A stretch of DNA of 64,000 nt from Acidovorax carolinensis (GTDB lineage Bacteria > Pseudomonadota > Gammaproteobacteria > Burkholderiales > Burkholderiaceae_C), in assembly GCF_002157145.1 (NCBI RefSeq), contig NZ_CP021361.1, positions 3,748,501 to 3,812,500 on the forward strand, in the 5' to 3' direction. Shown here in pieces: positions 18,334 through 28,005 of the stretch. The notes under the pieces were generated by a model that worked only from the letters and a program-made list of their open reading frames with translations, had not been told where the DNA came from and did no database searches. The first letter of the stretch is position 1; the number at the start of each line of letters is the position of its first letter. Made by a program: the position numbers and the translations under genes.

Positions 18334-20423
18334 GCCTCCTCCTGTGGATGTAATCCGAAATCACGACCGATTTCAAACAAGGGAAGCAGGAGACGCACCA
18401 CCGTTCCCCTGCCAACCTGGCTGTCCACGGAAACCTTGCCGCCGAGCTCCTGCACGTACTGAAAACTCTCGTAGGTGCCAATTCCCATGCCGGCCTCTTT
18501 GGTGGTCTGAAACGGCTTGAACAAGCGCGTCTGGACAAACTCTTCGGTCATTCCCTGGCCTTCATCACCCACTTCGATGCGGGCATGGCTACCGAAACGA
18601 TCTACTTTCATCCATACCCGGCCATCGGCGTCCGTCGCGTCAAACGCGTTGTGTACCAGGTGCCCGATGATGCGCTCCAATCGATCGGCCTGTCCACGGG
18701 TAAAAACCTGTGGCGATGCCTCCAGCTGCACGGTGCGCCCACGGCACAAGGCGTTGGCCGCCAGCCGTTCGGCAATCTTGCACAGATCCACGCCCACCGA
18801 CGTATCACCGGAAGCGGTGCCGCCGCGCAATTGCAGCATCAGCTGACGCATGCGATCGAGCGAGTTCTCAACCGTCATCAGCATGTCGGCCTGGAACTCG
18901 GGGTTGTCCTGCAGTCGCTTGGCGTTTTTGACCATGAGTGACAGCTGGGCGACGATGTTCTTCAGGTCGTGCACCACAAAGGCCGACATGCGGTTGAAGG
19001 CTTCAAACTTGCGCGACTCCAGCAAGGCTTCGGTGGCCTGTATTTGCGCCAGGAAACTCGCGGCCTGACGGCCGGCGGTCTTGAGCAGATCGGTGACCTC
19101 CCAATTGACGTCCACCAGCGTGCGCGGACTGGCCAGCAACACAAAGCCCAGCAATTCCTTGCCCTGCCACAGCGGCACCAACAGCCAAGCCTGCGGGTAC
19201 TCTGCCAGCCACTCGGGCAGGCGCAAATCGCGGTAACGTCCGGGCGAAGCGCGGAACTCCTCCAGATTGACCACCCATCCGGTGGATCGCATGAACGTTG
19301 GAAGTTCGGCCTGCTGGTCTACGGTCTGGGTGGTCGAGGCCAGATTCCACCGGGCCACCTGCCGGTACTGATCGTCATCCGGACGCAGCAGCCACAACGC
19401 CCCTGCGGGGCTCTCCAGCATGTCGGCCAAGCCCTTCACCACATTCTGGCCCGCTTCTTGGGGATGGGCCTGGCTCGACAGCGTGGCAGTGAACTTCAAC
19501 CATTCTTCACGGTAATCAAAGCGGTAGCGAAAGAAATGCTTACCCAGAAACACCCGCAACTTGGCACGCAACGAGCCCGAAAGCGCCAGCGCCAGCGCAA
19601 GCACCAACCCCACGAAAACCAATCCCAACTGCAGGGCGCCCCCCCATTCACCGCCAAAATAGCGAACGTAATAGCCAACGCCCGCGATGAACAGCAGATA
19701 AAGCCCCACCAGCACCAGCGTAGCGGAGTGGAATACAACCTTGCGCGAGACACGAATCTTGGCGATCCAGTTGCGATGCCGCGTGGTGGCCAACAGCAGC
19801 AGTGGCACCATCAGCGCGTGCACGAAGGGCCTCGCAGTCAGTGCGTCAGGATCTACGCCCTGAAACAGCACGCCTTGGGAAAACAGGTACAGATCGAACA
19901 GGAAAGTGCCCGCCAGCCCAAGGCACACGGGCTTCGCGCTCCACAGCGAATCCTCGGGCAGATTGCGAAACAATTGTTCCACCAGCACCAGTCCGCCAAG
20001 TGCCAGCAGCACCATGAGAAACATGTGGCCCGTGGCTCCCGCCAGAACGTTCACGAGCACAATCAATGCGGGTACGCCTAGTAAACCCGCAGATGCCAGT
20101 CCAGGCACCCAGCGATACCACGGGCCCTGCACCCCACCAGCGTTGGCTTTGAAGAACAGGGCGACAAAGACACCCCAGCTGAGGTAGCGCAGCATGTCGG
20201 CCGACTGCGCACCCAGCCACCAGGCAGCGTTGACTGCCAGCGCCAGCAAACTGAAACCACTCCAGACCACGGTAAGTAGCGCTGCGGCAAGCATCGCCAC
20301 GCCGATGCGATTGACTGGCGCCCGCAGATATTCCTGGCGGAGCAAGCGCAGGGACAACAAGGAGTACGCGCCCGCTGCCAAGGCCAACCCCCAGTAAACC
20401 AGCGCGTTTTCACTGTTGTTCAT
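18330..20423 (-). CDS. prsK: PrsK, membrane histidine kinase of the XrtA system
   Basis: The 697-residue kinase begins with eight to nine hydrophobic segments (about residues 8-290), then a GAF-like sensor region (about 320-460). The phospho-acceptor is His485 in VVHDLKN, and the C-terminal ATPase domain has the N box GHLVHNAFDATDAD and G box DEGQGMTEEF. It autophosphorylates in response to an unknown envelope signal and passes phosphate to PrsR. Its stop overlaps the prsR start. The membrane part resembles the uncharacterised prsK group rather than a periplasmic-loop sensor. Confidence 0.93.
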   Translation of the reverse strand: MNNSENALVYWGLALAAGAYSLLSLRLLRQEYLRAPVNRIGVAMLAAALLTVVWSGFSLLALAVNAAWWLGAQSADMLRYLSWGVFVALFFKANAGGVQGPWYRWVPGLASAGLLGVPALIVLVNVLAGATGHMFLMVLLALGGLVLVEQLFRNLPEDSLWSAKPVCLGLAGTFLFDLYLFSQGVLFQGVDPDALTARPFVHALMVPLLLLATTRHRNWIAKIRVSRKVVFHSATLVLVGLYLLFIAGVGYYVRYFGGEWGGALQLGLVFVGLVLALALALSGSLRAKLRVFLGKHFFRYRFDYREEWLKFTATLSSQAHPQEAGQNVVKGLADMLESPAGALWLLRPDDDQYRQVARWNLASTTQTVDQQAELPTFMRSTGWVVNLEEFRASPGRYRDLRLPEWLAEYPQAWLLVPLWQGKELLGFVLLASPRTLVDVNWEVTDLLKTAGRQAASFLAQIQATEALLESRKFEAFNRMSAFVVHDLKNIVAQLSLMVKNAKRLQDNPEFQADMLMTVENSLDRMRQLMLQLRGGTASGDTSVGVDLCKIAERLAANALCRGRTVQLEASPQVFTRGQADRLERIIGHLVHNAFDATDADGRVWMKVDRFGSHARIEVGDEGQGMTEEFVQTRLFKPFQTTKEAGMGIGTYESFQYVQELGGKVSVDSQVGRGTVVRLLLPLFEIGRDFGLHPQEEA

Positions 20424-20446
20424 GGCGATGGGCGGGTGACCACGTG

Positions 20447-21841
20447 TTACTGCGCGCCTTTGCCGGTCAGGACTACGCCCACCGTTTCAAACAGGATGAC
20501 CAGATCAAGAAACCATGAATGGTTCTTGACGTAGTAAAGGTCGTATTGCAACTTGTGCTCTGTGTCTTTGATGGACGCACCGTAGTGGTACCGCACCTGG
20601 GCCCATCCGGTCAATCCCGGCTTGATGCCGTGACGCAAGGCATAGTAGGGAATCTCGCGCGTGAGCTGATCCACAAAATAGGGCCGCTCCGGCCGAGGCC
20701 CCACCAGGCTCATGTCCCCCTTGAGCACGCAAAACAGCTGGGGAAGTTCGTCGATGCGCATCTTGCGGATGATTTTTCCAATGCGCGTAACCCGAGCATC
20801 GCCGGCACTGGCCCAGCGGGGTGTACCGTCTTTTTCCGCATCGTTGCGCATGCTGCGGAACTTGATCACATTGAAAATCCGACCATTGCGGCCGACACGC
20901 TCCTGACGATAGAGAACGGGACCTCCTCCTTCCATAAAAATCAAAAGCGCGGTAACAAGCATCACGGGAGATGCAATGATCAGCAACAAACTTGCTCCGA
21001 TCATGTCAAAGAGCCATTTGACGATGGACCGTACAAGCCCCTGTTTAAATCCCTCCCCAAAAATCAGCCAACCCGCTGAAACGGCTTCCAGATGAATCTG
21101 CCCCAGAAACTGCTCGAAATGGGTTGCAATGTCGATGACCTGGATGCCATTGACCTTGCAATCGAGCAATTCACGCATCGGCATGCTGCCGCCACGGCGC
21201 TCACTCAGCGCCACCACGATTTTGTCCACACGGTACTTACTGACTGCATCGGTCAGGGTTTGCCCAGAGGAAATGACCCTCAATGCGGAAACAGCGGGTT
21301 CCTTTTCATTGGAACTTGAAAAATACCCCACCAATTCAATACTTGGATCATTTTCTTGCAGAGATTGACCCACTACACCGGCACGCGCTCCGGTACCAAA
21401 AACGAGGACACGCTGGCGCGTGTAGGAGGCGGGAAATACATTTCCGCCGAACAGCCGAATAATCAACATACCGCTGACGATAATCAGCAGCGCGACCAGC
21501 GCCTGCTCATTCTGGTAAGGGGACTGCAGGGGCAAGAGAAACAAGATGCCACCCGCAATGGCCATGGAAAAGAGAAAAGACAGCACAGCCCTTGCTCGCA
21601 CCTGACCCACGGTCAATGTGCTTGGTTGCTCATACAAGCCAAGGGCGAAATTCACCGTGAGAATTCCGATGGCCATCAAGGCGCCCCGAATGACACCCGA
21701 GGAGATCGCCGAAACATTGAACATGCCTGTTCCCGCCTGCATCGTCAACGAAACAATCAGCGTTCCAACAATCAGGACGGCATAAACCATGATTTGCAAA
21801 ATGGTGCGCCGATGAAAATAATGACTGGAAATCTTGATCAT
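20447..21841 (-). CDS. Priming polyprenyl-phosphate glycosyltransferase of the XrtA locus
   Basis: The 464-residue protein has five N-terminal membrane helices, a Rossmann-like CoA-binding central region (LVFGTGARAGVVG) and the C-terminal bacterial sugar transferase domain. The latter has GGPVLYRQERVGRNGR, FNVIKFRSMRNDAE, KMRIDELPQLF and GDMSLVGPRPERPYF. It puts the first sugar-1-phosphate on undecaprenyl phosphate to start the repeat unit. It matches the exosortase-associated TIGR03013 type. It lies 23 bases upstream of prsK in the same direction, so the regulator genes may share its transcript. The 185-base gap before it shows no promoter I can assign. Confidence 0.92.
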   Translation of the reverse strand: MIKISSHYFHRRTILQIMVYAVLIVGTLIVSLTMQAGTGMFNVSAISSGVIRGALMAIGILTVNFALGLYEQPSTLTVGQVRARAVLSFLFSMAIAGGILFLLPLQSPYQNEQALVALLIIVSGMLIIRLFGGNVFPASYTRQRVLVFGTGARAGVVGQSLQENDPSIELVGYFSSSNEKEPAVSALRVISSGQTLTDAVSKYRVDKIVVALSERRGGSMPMRELLDCKVNGIQVIDIATHFEQFLGQIHLEAVSAGWLIFGEGFKQGLVRSIVKWLFDMIGASLLLIIASPVMLVTALLIFMEGGGPVLYRQERVGRNGRIFNVIKFRSMRNDAEKDGTPRWASAGDARVTRIGKIIRKMRIDELPQLFCVLKGDMSLVGPRPERPYFVDQLTREIPYYALRHGIKPGLTGWAQVRYHYGASIKDTEHKLQYDLYYVKNHSWFLDLVILFETVGVVLTGKGAQ

Positions 21842-22026
21842 TGTTTTTTCCTGCCGTGCCCGACTTTCGGACGCAAAAAATACGGATCAAAAATCACCCA
21901 CATCTGGCAATTTATGAAACAAAACGTTCAAACGATCGCCGCACCTGACGTGGCAAAAAGTTGCTTGACAGTTCGCTCCTTGAGAGGCAAAGCACCACGG
22001 ATCGCAACTAGTCTGCGTGAATTCAG

Positions 22027-23925
22027 TTAGCTCTCACGAACCAATGGCGATACGACAAGCAACAGCCACAGCATAGTGGATACACGTGGAATTTCAATAA
22101 CACTTATTACCACCCCGATCAAAAGGGCGGCTGCAATAGAGATCCCCACGATCAGGGACAAGGGTTTTTGGTGCGCAACTCCCTGGGCTGCCATCACCAG
22201 CGCACCCACCGCCAGGGCGGCAAGAACCGCCAGGCCCAACAATCCACGTTCGATCAACAACTCCAGATACAGGTTGTCCATGTGCCAGGGCAGGAAGTTC
22301 GTGTGGGCGATGCTGCTCCAGTAGCGCGGCCCCTGCGCAAAATCCGGATTCTTGAGTATCTGCTGGCCCTGTGGATCGATCAGCTCCACCGCATCCAGGC
22401 GCACAGGCGTGTTCGCCCCCAGCACCGAGATCGACAGCACACCCTCTCTCAAGGTAGATCGGATACCGGTCGACGCAAAGTCGGGGCCGTGCAGTTGCAG
22501 TTCCATCCAGCGGCCAGCAGCAACGCTTGACGCAAGCACAAGGGCCGTTTGCACCTGACACTCGAAGGAATACAGCAGATGCTGCTCGCACAACTGGACC
22601 AACAGCCGCGCAGGTGCATGCACCTGCCCCCGCAAGCGGACCCGGTATGCACCACCGGTGGCCAAAGCCACGCGCTGGATGAGCGCCAGCTCGCCCTTGA
22701 CGCCAGGCCAAGCGGGCCCAGAAAGCCACACCTGAGTGCGGCCTTCCGAACTGCGCGCCCAGCGCATCTGGCCCGGCAGTCCGCCCTCAGGGGTCTGCGT
22801 ACCGTAGTGCGCAGGCAACCTTCCCACACCCAGCCCAAGGAGCCACTGGCTTGGCGTCTTCAGCAAGTCAACTCCGCGCTGCCAATGTTCGATACGGTGG
22901 TAGAGATCCTTGTTCGATCGGCCCAGGCGATCCGGCATGAAGGTGCCGCCCACAAAAACGCCCAGCACTTCAGCCACCAACAAAACCGCCAGGCATGCCA
23001 TCGCGCGCCGGTGCCACACAGAACGATCGGGCGCAACCAGGCGGAATCTGTGTGCCAACGTGGCCAGCGCAATCAAGGCAAGTGCCACAGACAGATAAAC
23101 GCCGCGCGAATACGTCATGAGCACCGCATAGATCGACAGCAGCATCAGCGCCCCCGCCGCGCACCAGCGCCAGCCATGCGGCGCGGTCCATGCCGCCCAC
23201 CATGCGAACGGCACCGCCAACGCCAGGTAAAAGTCGATGGCGCCGCCGCCGACATGCATTTCCCAGAACCAGGCGGTGATTCGAGTGTGATCACTAAAAT
23301 CCAGTGCGCCCACATAAATGCCGCGCTCCCACACCACCGCAGCGCACACCCAGAAAAGACCGAAAATCATGCCGCGCGCCAGCCGCAGGGGCGCAGCGTG
23401 ACCATACCGGTACAGCACGGGCATCAGCATCAGCCCCCACACCATGCTTTTGGCCACACGCAGCGTGTTGCCTGGCAAATCGTAGTCTCCGTAGACCCCT
23501 TGGGCCCACAGGTCCGCCAGCATTGCGGTCCACGGTACGGCGCCCCGCGCATCGTCCAGACCGCGCCACACGCCTGTCAACAACACCGGCGGCAGCACCA
23601 CGTAAACCCACCGCATGCTGCGCGGCGTCCGGTCGAACGCCGCTGCCGGTTTACACCAAGAATCAAGACCCCAGCGCAGGTATGCGCCGCCCATGGCGGC
23701 GAGTATCAAGAGGTCGGATTCGTCAACCAGCCACCAGCCCGTCCAGGGTGTGAAATTGGCCACGGGCAGCAAGGCCGGCAGCATGAACCACAGATCGGCG
23801 GGCCGCCATGTGGCCCAGGCCACCGCGCTCCCGAGCAACAGCACAGCCAGGGCCGGGGTCAACGGGTGGTGCAGCGCGCCGGCCAAGGCGGCTGCAGCAA
23901 ACAAGCCGCCCGCCAAGCCCGGCAT
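22027..23925 (-). CDS. O-antigen-ligase-like membrane protein with large inserted domain
   Basis: The 632-residue protein has about ten hydrophobic segments. The Wzy/WaaL core region includes ITAWFWEMHVGGGAIDFYLA and the TYSRGVYLS motif. About 150 residues in the last third (from GRTQVWLSGPAWPG to KNPDFAQGPRYWSS) lack membrane segments and look like an extracytoplasmic beta-sandwich, possibly carbohydrate-binding. The tail SSIAHTNFLPWHMDNLYLELLIERGLLG returns to the ligase pattern. The start is ATG 23925; an upstream in-frame opening overlaps the decarboxylase gene and is not supported. It may polymerise or transfer glycan on the periplasmic side. Confidence 0.78.
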   Translation of the reverse strand: MPGLAGGLFAAAALAGALHHPLTPALAVLLLGSAVAWATWRPADLWFMLPALLPVANFTPWTGWWLVDESDLLILAAMGGAYLRWGLDSWCKPAAAFDRTPRSMRWVYVVLPPVLLTGVWRGLDDARGAVPWTAMLADLWAQGVYGDYDLPGNTLRVAKSMVWGLMLMPVLYRYGHAAPLRLARGMIFGLFWVCAAVVWERGIYVGALDFSDHTRITAWFWEMHVGGGAIDFYLALAVPFAWWAAWTAPHGWRWCAAGALMLLSIYAVLMTYSRGVYLSVALALIALATLAHRFRLVAPDRSVWHRRAMACLAVLLVAEVLGVFVGGTFMPDRLGRSNKDLYHRIEHWQRGVDLLKTPSQWLLGLGVGRLPAHYGTQTPEGGLPGQMRWARSSEGRTQVWLSGPAWPGVKGELALIQRVALATGGAYRVRLRGQVHAPARLLVQLCEQHLLYSFECQVQTALVLASSVAAGRWMELQLHGPDFASTGIRSTLREGVLSISVLGANTPVRLDAVELIDPQGQQILKNPDFAQGPRYWSSIAHTNFLPWHMDNLYLELLIERGLLGLAVLAALAVGALVMAAQGVAHQKPLSLIVGISIAAALLIGVVISVIEIPRVSTMLWLLLVVSPLVRES

Positions 23926-23963
23926 ACCCGCCCCGGCTGCGGCAGATGCTAGGCTGCGTGCGT

Positions 23964-25175
23964 TTACACCAGCACTTCGGGACAAGGCGGGTGCCCCAGA
24001 AAGGCCTGCGGACTGGCCGTCGCGCCATAGGCTCCGGACTGGAACACCACCACCAGGTCGCCGGGCTGCGCCACGGCCAGGTCCATCCGGTCGGCCAGTA
24101 CATCCAGCGGGGTACACAGCGGCCCCACGATTCCGGCAGTTTCGCGGTCGGATGACTGCAACCGGTTGCCAATCACCACCGGATAGTTGCGCCGGATCAC
24201 TTGGCCAAAATTGCCCGACGCAGCCAGGTGCTGGTGCATTCCGCCGTCAGTCACCAGGAACACCTGCCCCCGCGACACCTTGCGGTCGATCACCCGCGCC
24301 ACATAAATGCCCGCCTCGCCCACCAGATAGCGCCCCAGCTCCAGCACCAGCCGCGCCGCAGGCAGCGCACGCTCCAGATCCATCTGCACCTGTGCCAAGG
24401 TGCTGACCACCGGAGCCAGATCCAGCGCCCGTTCACCCGGGAAATACGGTATGCCCCAGCCGCCCCCCAGGTTGACGTGGCGCACGGGTGCGGGGGCATC
24501 GTGCGCCAGGCGCAGCACCAGATCGAGCGATCGGCGCAGACTCTCTGCAATGACTTCGCCACGCAGGTTCTGCGAGCCCGGATAGACATGAAAGCCCTCA
24601 AACGCAACACCATGCTGCGCCATGCCGCGCAACAGGTCGGGCACCTGCTCGGCGTCGATCCCGAAGGGCTTGGGCCCGCCCCCCATGTGCATTCCGGCGC
24701 CGCGCAACTCGAAATCCGGATTGATGCGCAATGCCACGCGCGCCGGCCGCCCAAGCGCCTGCGCGGCATCGGCCAATGCCCGCAGCTCGCGCGCCGACTC
24801 CACATGCAGCAGCACACCTGCTGCCACGGCCTGACGCAACTCGGCCTCGCGTTTGCCCGGCCCGGCAAAACCGATGGAATCAACATCCGCGCCGGCGTCG
24901 AGCGCCAGCTTGAGTTCGCCAGCCGAGGCCACATCCATGCCATCAACCAGCGGGCGAACAAAACCCACCAGCGCCGGCATGGGATTGGCCTTGATGGCGT
25001 AGTGCAGATGCACGCCATGCGGCAGCACCCGGCGCACTGCATGGATGCGTGCGGCAATCAGGGCCCGGTCGTAAGCATAAAACGGCGTCTGGCCGACCCG
25101 CTCGGCCAACAATGAAAGTGGCAAGCCACCGACCTGCAGTTCATTGCGGGATGTGTCGAATCGATCCATATTCAT
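23964..25175 (-). CDS. PLP-dependent decarboxylase, exosortase A-associated
   Basis: This 403-residue fold-III PLP enzyme resembles ornithine and diaminopimelate decarboxylases. The PLP lysine is K62 in LHYAIKANPMPAL. The phosphate-binding glycine loop is LGGGWGIPYFPGE, and the C-terminal GPLCTPLDVLADR carries the active-site Cys. It belongs to the exosortase-A-linked subfamily always found with the neighbouring acyl ligase. Its substrate is not known; an amino acid activated by the ligase is plausible. The first codons overlap the end of the ligase gene by 35 bases; a second ATG at 25169 would shorten the overlap. Confidence 0.9.
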   Translation of the reverse strand: MNMDRFDTSRNELQVGGLPLSLLAERVGQTPFYAYDRALIAARIHAVRRVLPHGVHLHYAIKANPMPALVGFVRPLVDGMDVASAGELKLALDAGADVDSIGFAGPGKREAELRQAVAAGVLLHVESARELRALADAAQALGRPARVALRINPDFELRGAGMHMGGGPKPFGIDAEQVPDLLRGMAQHGVAFEGFHVYPGSQNLRGEVIAESLRRSLDLVLRLAHDAPAPVRHVNLGGGWGIPYFPGERALDLAPVVSTLAQVQMDLERALPAARLVLELGRYLVGEAGIYVARVIDRKVSRGQVFLVTDGGMHQHLAASGNFGQVIRRNYPVVIGNRLQSSDRETAGIVGPLCTPLDVLADRMDLAVAQPGDLVVVFQSGAYGATASPQAFLGHPPCPEVLV

Positions 25176-26793
25176 TTATCCAGCGTTGTCGGTCCAGCTT
25201 GCCATTGGGGCTGCGCGGCAGCGGCTGACTCACCCAGTTCAGTATTTTGGGCAACATGAACGCTGGCAGGTGATCGCGGCAATGCGCCAGCAGGGCTGCG
25301 CTGTCTGCATCGGCCTGGCCGCTGGCCGCGGGCGAAGCCAGAAGCGCCGCGCAGATGGCGCTGCCAAGCGCCTCGTCCGGCACTGCATGCACCAATGCCT
25401 CGGCAACCAAGCCGCTGGCATACAGCACCTCTTCCACTTCGGTCGGGCTGACGCGGTAACCCGATGTCTTGATCATTTCGTCGCGCCGGCCCACAAAATA
25501 CAAGAACCCGTCGGCATCGCGGCGCACCGTGTCGCCCGAGTACACCGCACGTTCAGGCGCCCGCCAGTCGCCCCCCGCAGTCAGCAAGGCCGGCGGCCAT
25601 GGCTTGAAGCGGTGCGCCGTTTCTTCGGGCCGCCGCCAATACCCCAAAGCCACCAGCGGGCCGCGGTGCACCAGTTCGCCGGGCTCGTCCACCGCACATT
25701 CGGTTCCATCCTCGCGCAGCACGCGCACCTCGGCGTTCGGTATCGCGCGCCCGATCGAATCGGGTCGCCGGTCCACTTCCTCGGGCGGCAGGTAGGTGGA
25801 GCGAAACGCCTCGGTCAGTCCGTACATCAGATAGGGCAAGGCAGATGGCGCCAGTGCGCGCAAGCGTTGCAGCGTAGTCCTGGGCATGCGACCGCCGGTG
25901 TTGGCCCAATAGCGCAAATGCTGTGCGGCACCGGCCGGCCAGTCCAGCGCCGCCAGCTGCATGTACAGCGGCGGCACCGCCGTCAGGCCTGTGACCCGTT
26001 CACGCACCATGGCCTGCAGCACATCGCGCGGCAAAAGGTAGTTGAGCAACACCACGCGCGCGCCCACCAGAAAGGCCGTGGTGAGCTGGCTGAATCCGGC
26101 ATCGAAAGACAGCGGCAGCACGGCCAGCAAGGTGTCATCGGCGCGGTTGTTCAGGTAGCTGGCCACGCTGGTAGCGCCGGCCACCAGATTGCGGTGCGAC
26201 AGAACCACCCCCTTGGGCTGGCCCGTGCTGCCCGACGTGTAAAAAATCACCGCCACATCGGTGTCCAGTTGGGCGGGCAACGCGGCCGAATGACTGTCCA
26301 ACACATCAGGCCAGGCATGCCAGGCCATGCGAACAGGCAAGGCATCAGCAGTCGCCCGTACGAGCCGGTCGCACAACACCACATGCTGCAGCCCGGGGCA
26401 GCTTTCCAGCACAGGTGCCAAGGCCGCCAGCCGCGCGGCAGATGTCACCAACACCTGCGCCTGTGCATCTTGCAAGATGTGCACTACCTGCGCCGACTTG
26501 AGCAACGGATTCACGGGCACCAGAACCCCCCCCGCAGCGGGGGCGGCAAAACTGGCCACCACGGTTTCCACCCGCTTTTCCAGATACACCACCACGCGGG
26601 CTCCGCGCTCCAGCCCCAGGGCCAGCAGGCCCGCCGAAAAGCGCTCAACCTGCGACTGCAGATTGGCATATGACAGGTGCATCCCATCCACCGTCAAGGC
26701 CGTGCGACCAGGCCAGCAGGCGGCCGCGCGCGCCGGCAGCTCGTGCAGCAAAACGGGGGGCACTCCGCTGTGGAAATCCGGCGCGTGGGGCAT
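25141..26793 (-). CDS. Acyl-CoA ligase (AMP-forming), exosortase A-associated
   Basis: The 550-residue adenylate-forming enzyme has the P-loop-like VIFYTSGSTGQPKGVVLSHR, the A5 region YLMYGLTEAFRSTYLPPEE, and the A7/A8 stretch YSGDTVRRDADGFLYFVGR followed by DEMIKTSGYRVSP. The A10 lysine lies in PRSPNGKLDRQ. It activates a carboxylate as acyl-AMP and loads it onto CoA or onto the acyl carrier protein encoded divergently 103 bases away. It overlaps the decarboxylase gene, so the two form one transcript. Substrate unknown. Confidence 0.9.
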   Translation of the reverse strand: MPHAPDFHSGVPPVLLHELPARAAACWPGRTALTVDGMHLSYANLQSQVERFSAGLLALGLERGARVVVYLEKRVETVVASFAAPAAGGVLVPVNPLLKSAQVVHILQDAQAQVLVTSAARLAALAPVLESCPGLQHVVLCDRLVRATADALPVRMAWHAWPDVLDSHSAALPAQLDTDVAVIFYTSGSTGQPKGVVLSHRNLVAGATSVASYLNNRADDTLLAVLPLSFDAGFSQLTTAFLVGARVVLLNYLLPRDVLQAMVRERVTGLTAVPPLYMQLAALDWPAGAAQHLRYWANTGGRMPRTTLQRLRALAPSALPYLMYGLTEAFRSTYLPPEEVDRRPDSIGRAIPNAEVRVLREDGTECAVDEPGELVHRGPLVALGYWRRPEETAHRFKPWPPALLTAGGDWRAPERAVYSGDTVRRDADGFLYFVGRRDEMIKTSGYRVSPTEVEEVLYASGLVAEALVHAVPDEALGSAICAALLASPAASGQADADSAALLAHCRDHLPAFMLPKILNWVSQPLPRSPNGKLDRQRWINEYGSIRHIPQ

Positions 26794-26896
26794 GTGGCGG
26801 ATGTTAAGTCATTGCCATGTTTTTCAGTCGCTGTCGTGCGCAACCGGCGGCGTGCCTAGAATCCATCCACCGCCCCGCCACACACCAGTACCCGCC

Positions 26897-27157
26897 ATGA
26901 ACCTGACCGAACAAGTCCTTCACGTGCTCGACAGCGCACTCAGGTTGCAAGGTCGCACCACGGAATTCACGCGCGACACTCCGCTACTTGGCGCCCTGCC
27001 CGAACTCGACTCCATGGCCGTGCTGGCACTGCTCACTGGTCTGGAAAACCACTTCGGCATCACCTTCAATGACGAAGACGTCAATGGCTCGGCCTTCGCC
27101 TGCGTGGGCAGCCTGAGCGACCTGGTGGAGCAGGCGCTGGCGCGGCAAGACCCATGA
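26897..27157 (+). CDS. Acyl carrier protein, exosortase A-associated
   Basis: The 86-residue acidic helical protein has the phosphopantetheine attachment site Ser in PELDSMAVLALL (about residue 39), and the usual helix-II and helix-III pattern (LENHFGITFNDED). It is the first of three overlapping rightward genes: its stop overlaps the next start as ATGA. It probably carries the acyl or aminoacyl group made by the divergent ligase and decarboxylase. The 103-base divergent gap must contain promoters for both directions, but no clear box is seen. Confidence 0.9.
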   Translation: MNLTEQVLHVLDSALRLQGRTTEFTRDTPLLGALPELDSMAVLALLTGLENHFGITFNDEDVNGSAFACVGSLSDLVEQALARQDP

Positions 27158-28005
27158 GCCTTCTTGGGCGCGCCATGTTGCCGCAGGCTTTTTTCCTGCC
27201 GACCGGCTCCGGGAAGCGCTTTTGCCTGTTCCACCCTGCGCCAGGTGATTTCGTGCGGGGTTGCGTGCTTTATCTGCACCCCTTCGCCGAAGAGCTCAAC
27301 TGCACGCGCCGCGTGGCCGCGCAACAGGCGCGGGCGCTGGCGCTGGCAGGCTACTGCGTGCTGCAAATCGACCTGCTGGGTTGCGGCGACAGTGCGGGCC
27401 ACTTTGCCGATGCCACCTGGGAGGCCTGGCTGCAGGACGCGAGGCTGGCCCGCCACTGGCTGCGTGAACACGCCAGCGGACCGCTGTGGCTGTGGGGCAT
27501 GCGCGCAGGCGCCCTGCTGGCTACGGCGCTGGCAAAAGACCTGAGTGAGCCCTGCCACTTGCTGCTGTGGCAGCCGGTCGTGAGCGGGCAGCAGCAGCAG
27601 CAACAATTTTTGCGCCTGCACACAGCAAGCCAGTGGCTGGGAGCGGACAGAGCCAGCGGGCAGACGCCGTCCCAGATGCTGAACAACGGCCAGCCTGCAG
27701 ACATCGCCGGCTACACGCTGAGCCCAGCGCTGGCGCGGGGCCTGGCCGCAGCGCGGCTCGAGCCGCCACCGTGCCCCTCAGGTCAACTGGTCTGGCTGGA
27801 ATTGTCGGTCCAGGCAGAACCCGCCCTGAGCCCTGCTTCTGAAAAGCAGCTCGCCGTTTGGCGCGACGCCGGCTGGGCCGTGTCTGCGCAGGCGCTCACG
27901 GGCCCGCTCTTTTGGCAGACGGTGGGCACCGACGATGCCCCCGCCCTCGTGCAGGCCACGCTCGATGCGCTGGCCAAAACGCCCGCGCAAGCTGCACCAC
28001 CATGA
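27154..28005 (+). CDS. Alpha/beta-hydrolase-fold protein ('hydrolase 2', exosortase A-associated)
   Basis: The 283-residue protein has the alpha/beta-hydrolase fold with LYLHPFAEELNCTRR and VLQIDLLGCGDSAG. The nucleophile elbow reads GMRAG, so the usual Ser is replaced by Arg. It matches the exosortase-A-associated hydrolase-2 group. The missing nucleophile suggests a non-hydrolytic or binding role, or use of another residue. A run of six Gln occurs at SGQQQQQQFL. The gene overlaps both neighbours by four bases. Confidence 0.85.
   Translation: MSLLGRAMLPQAFFLPTGSGKRFCLFHPAPGDFVRGCVLYLHPFAEELNCTRRVAAQQARALALAGYCVLQIDLLGCGDSAGHFADATWEAWLQDARLARHWLREHASGPLWLWGMRAGALLATALAKDLSEPCHLLLWQPVVSGQQQQQQFLRLHTASQWLGADRASGQTPSQMLNNGQPADIAGYTLSPALARGLAAARLEPPPCPSGQLVWLELSVQAEPALSPASEKQLAVWRDAGWAVSAQALTGPLFWQTVGTDDAPALVQATLDALAKTPAQAAPP

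Noticed and set aside
16867-18462. Rightward 531-codon ORF over prsR
   Set aside because: It is antisense to a complete sigma-54 activator gene.
21947-21964. TGGCAAAAAGTTGCTT resembling a sigma-54 site before the priming transferase
   Set aside because: The GG and GC pairs are nine rather than ten bases apart and it points away from the leftward genes.
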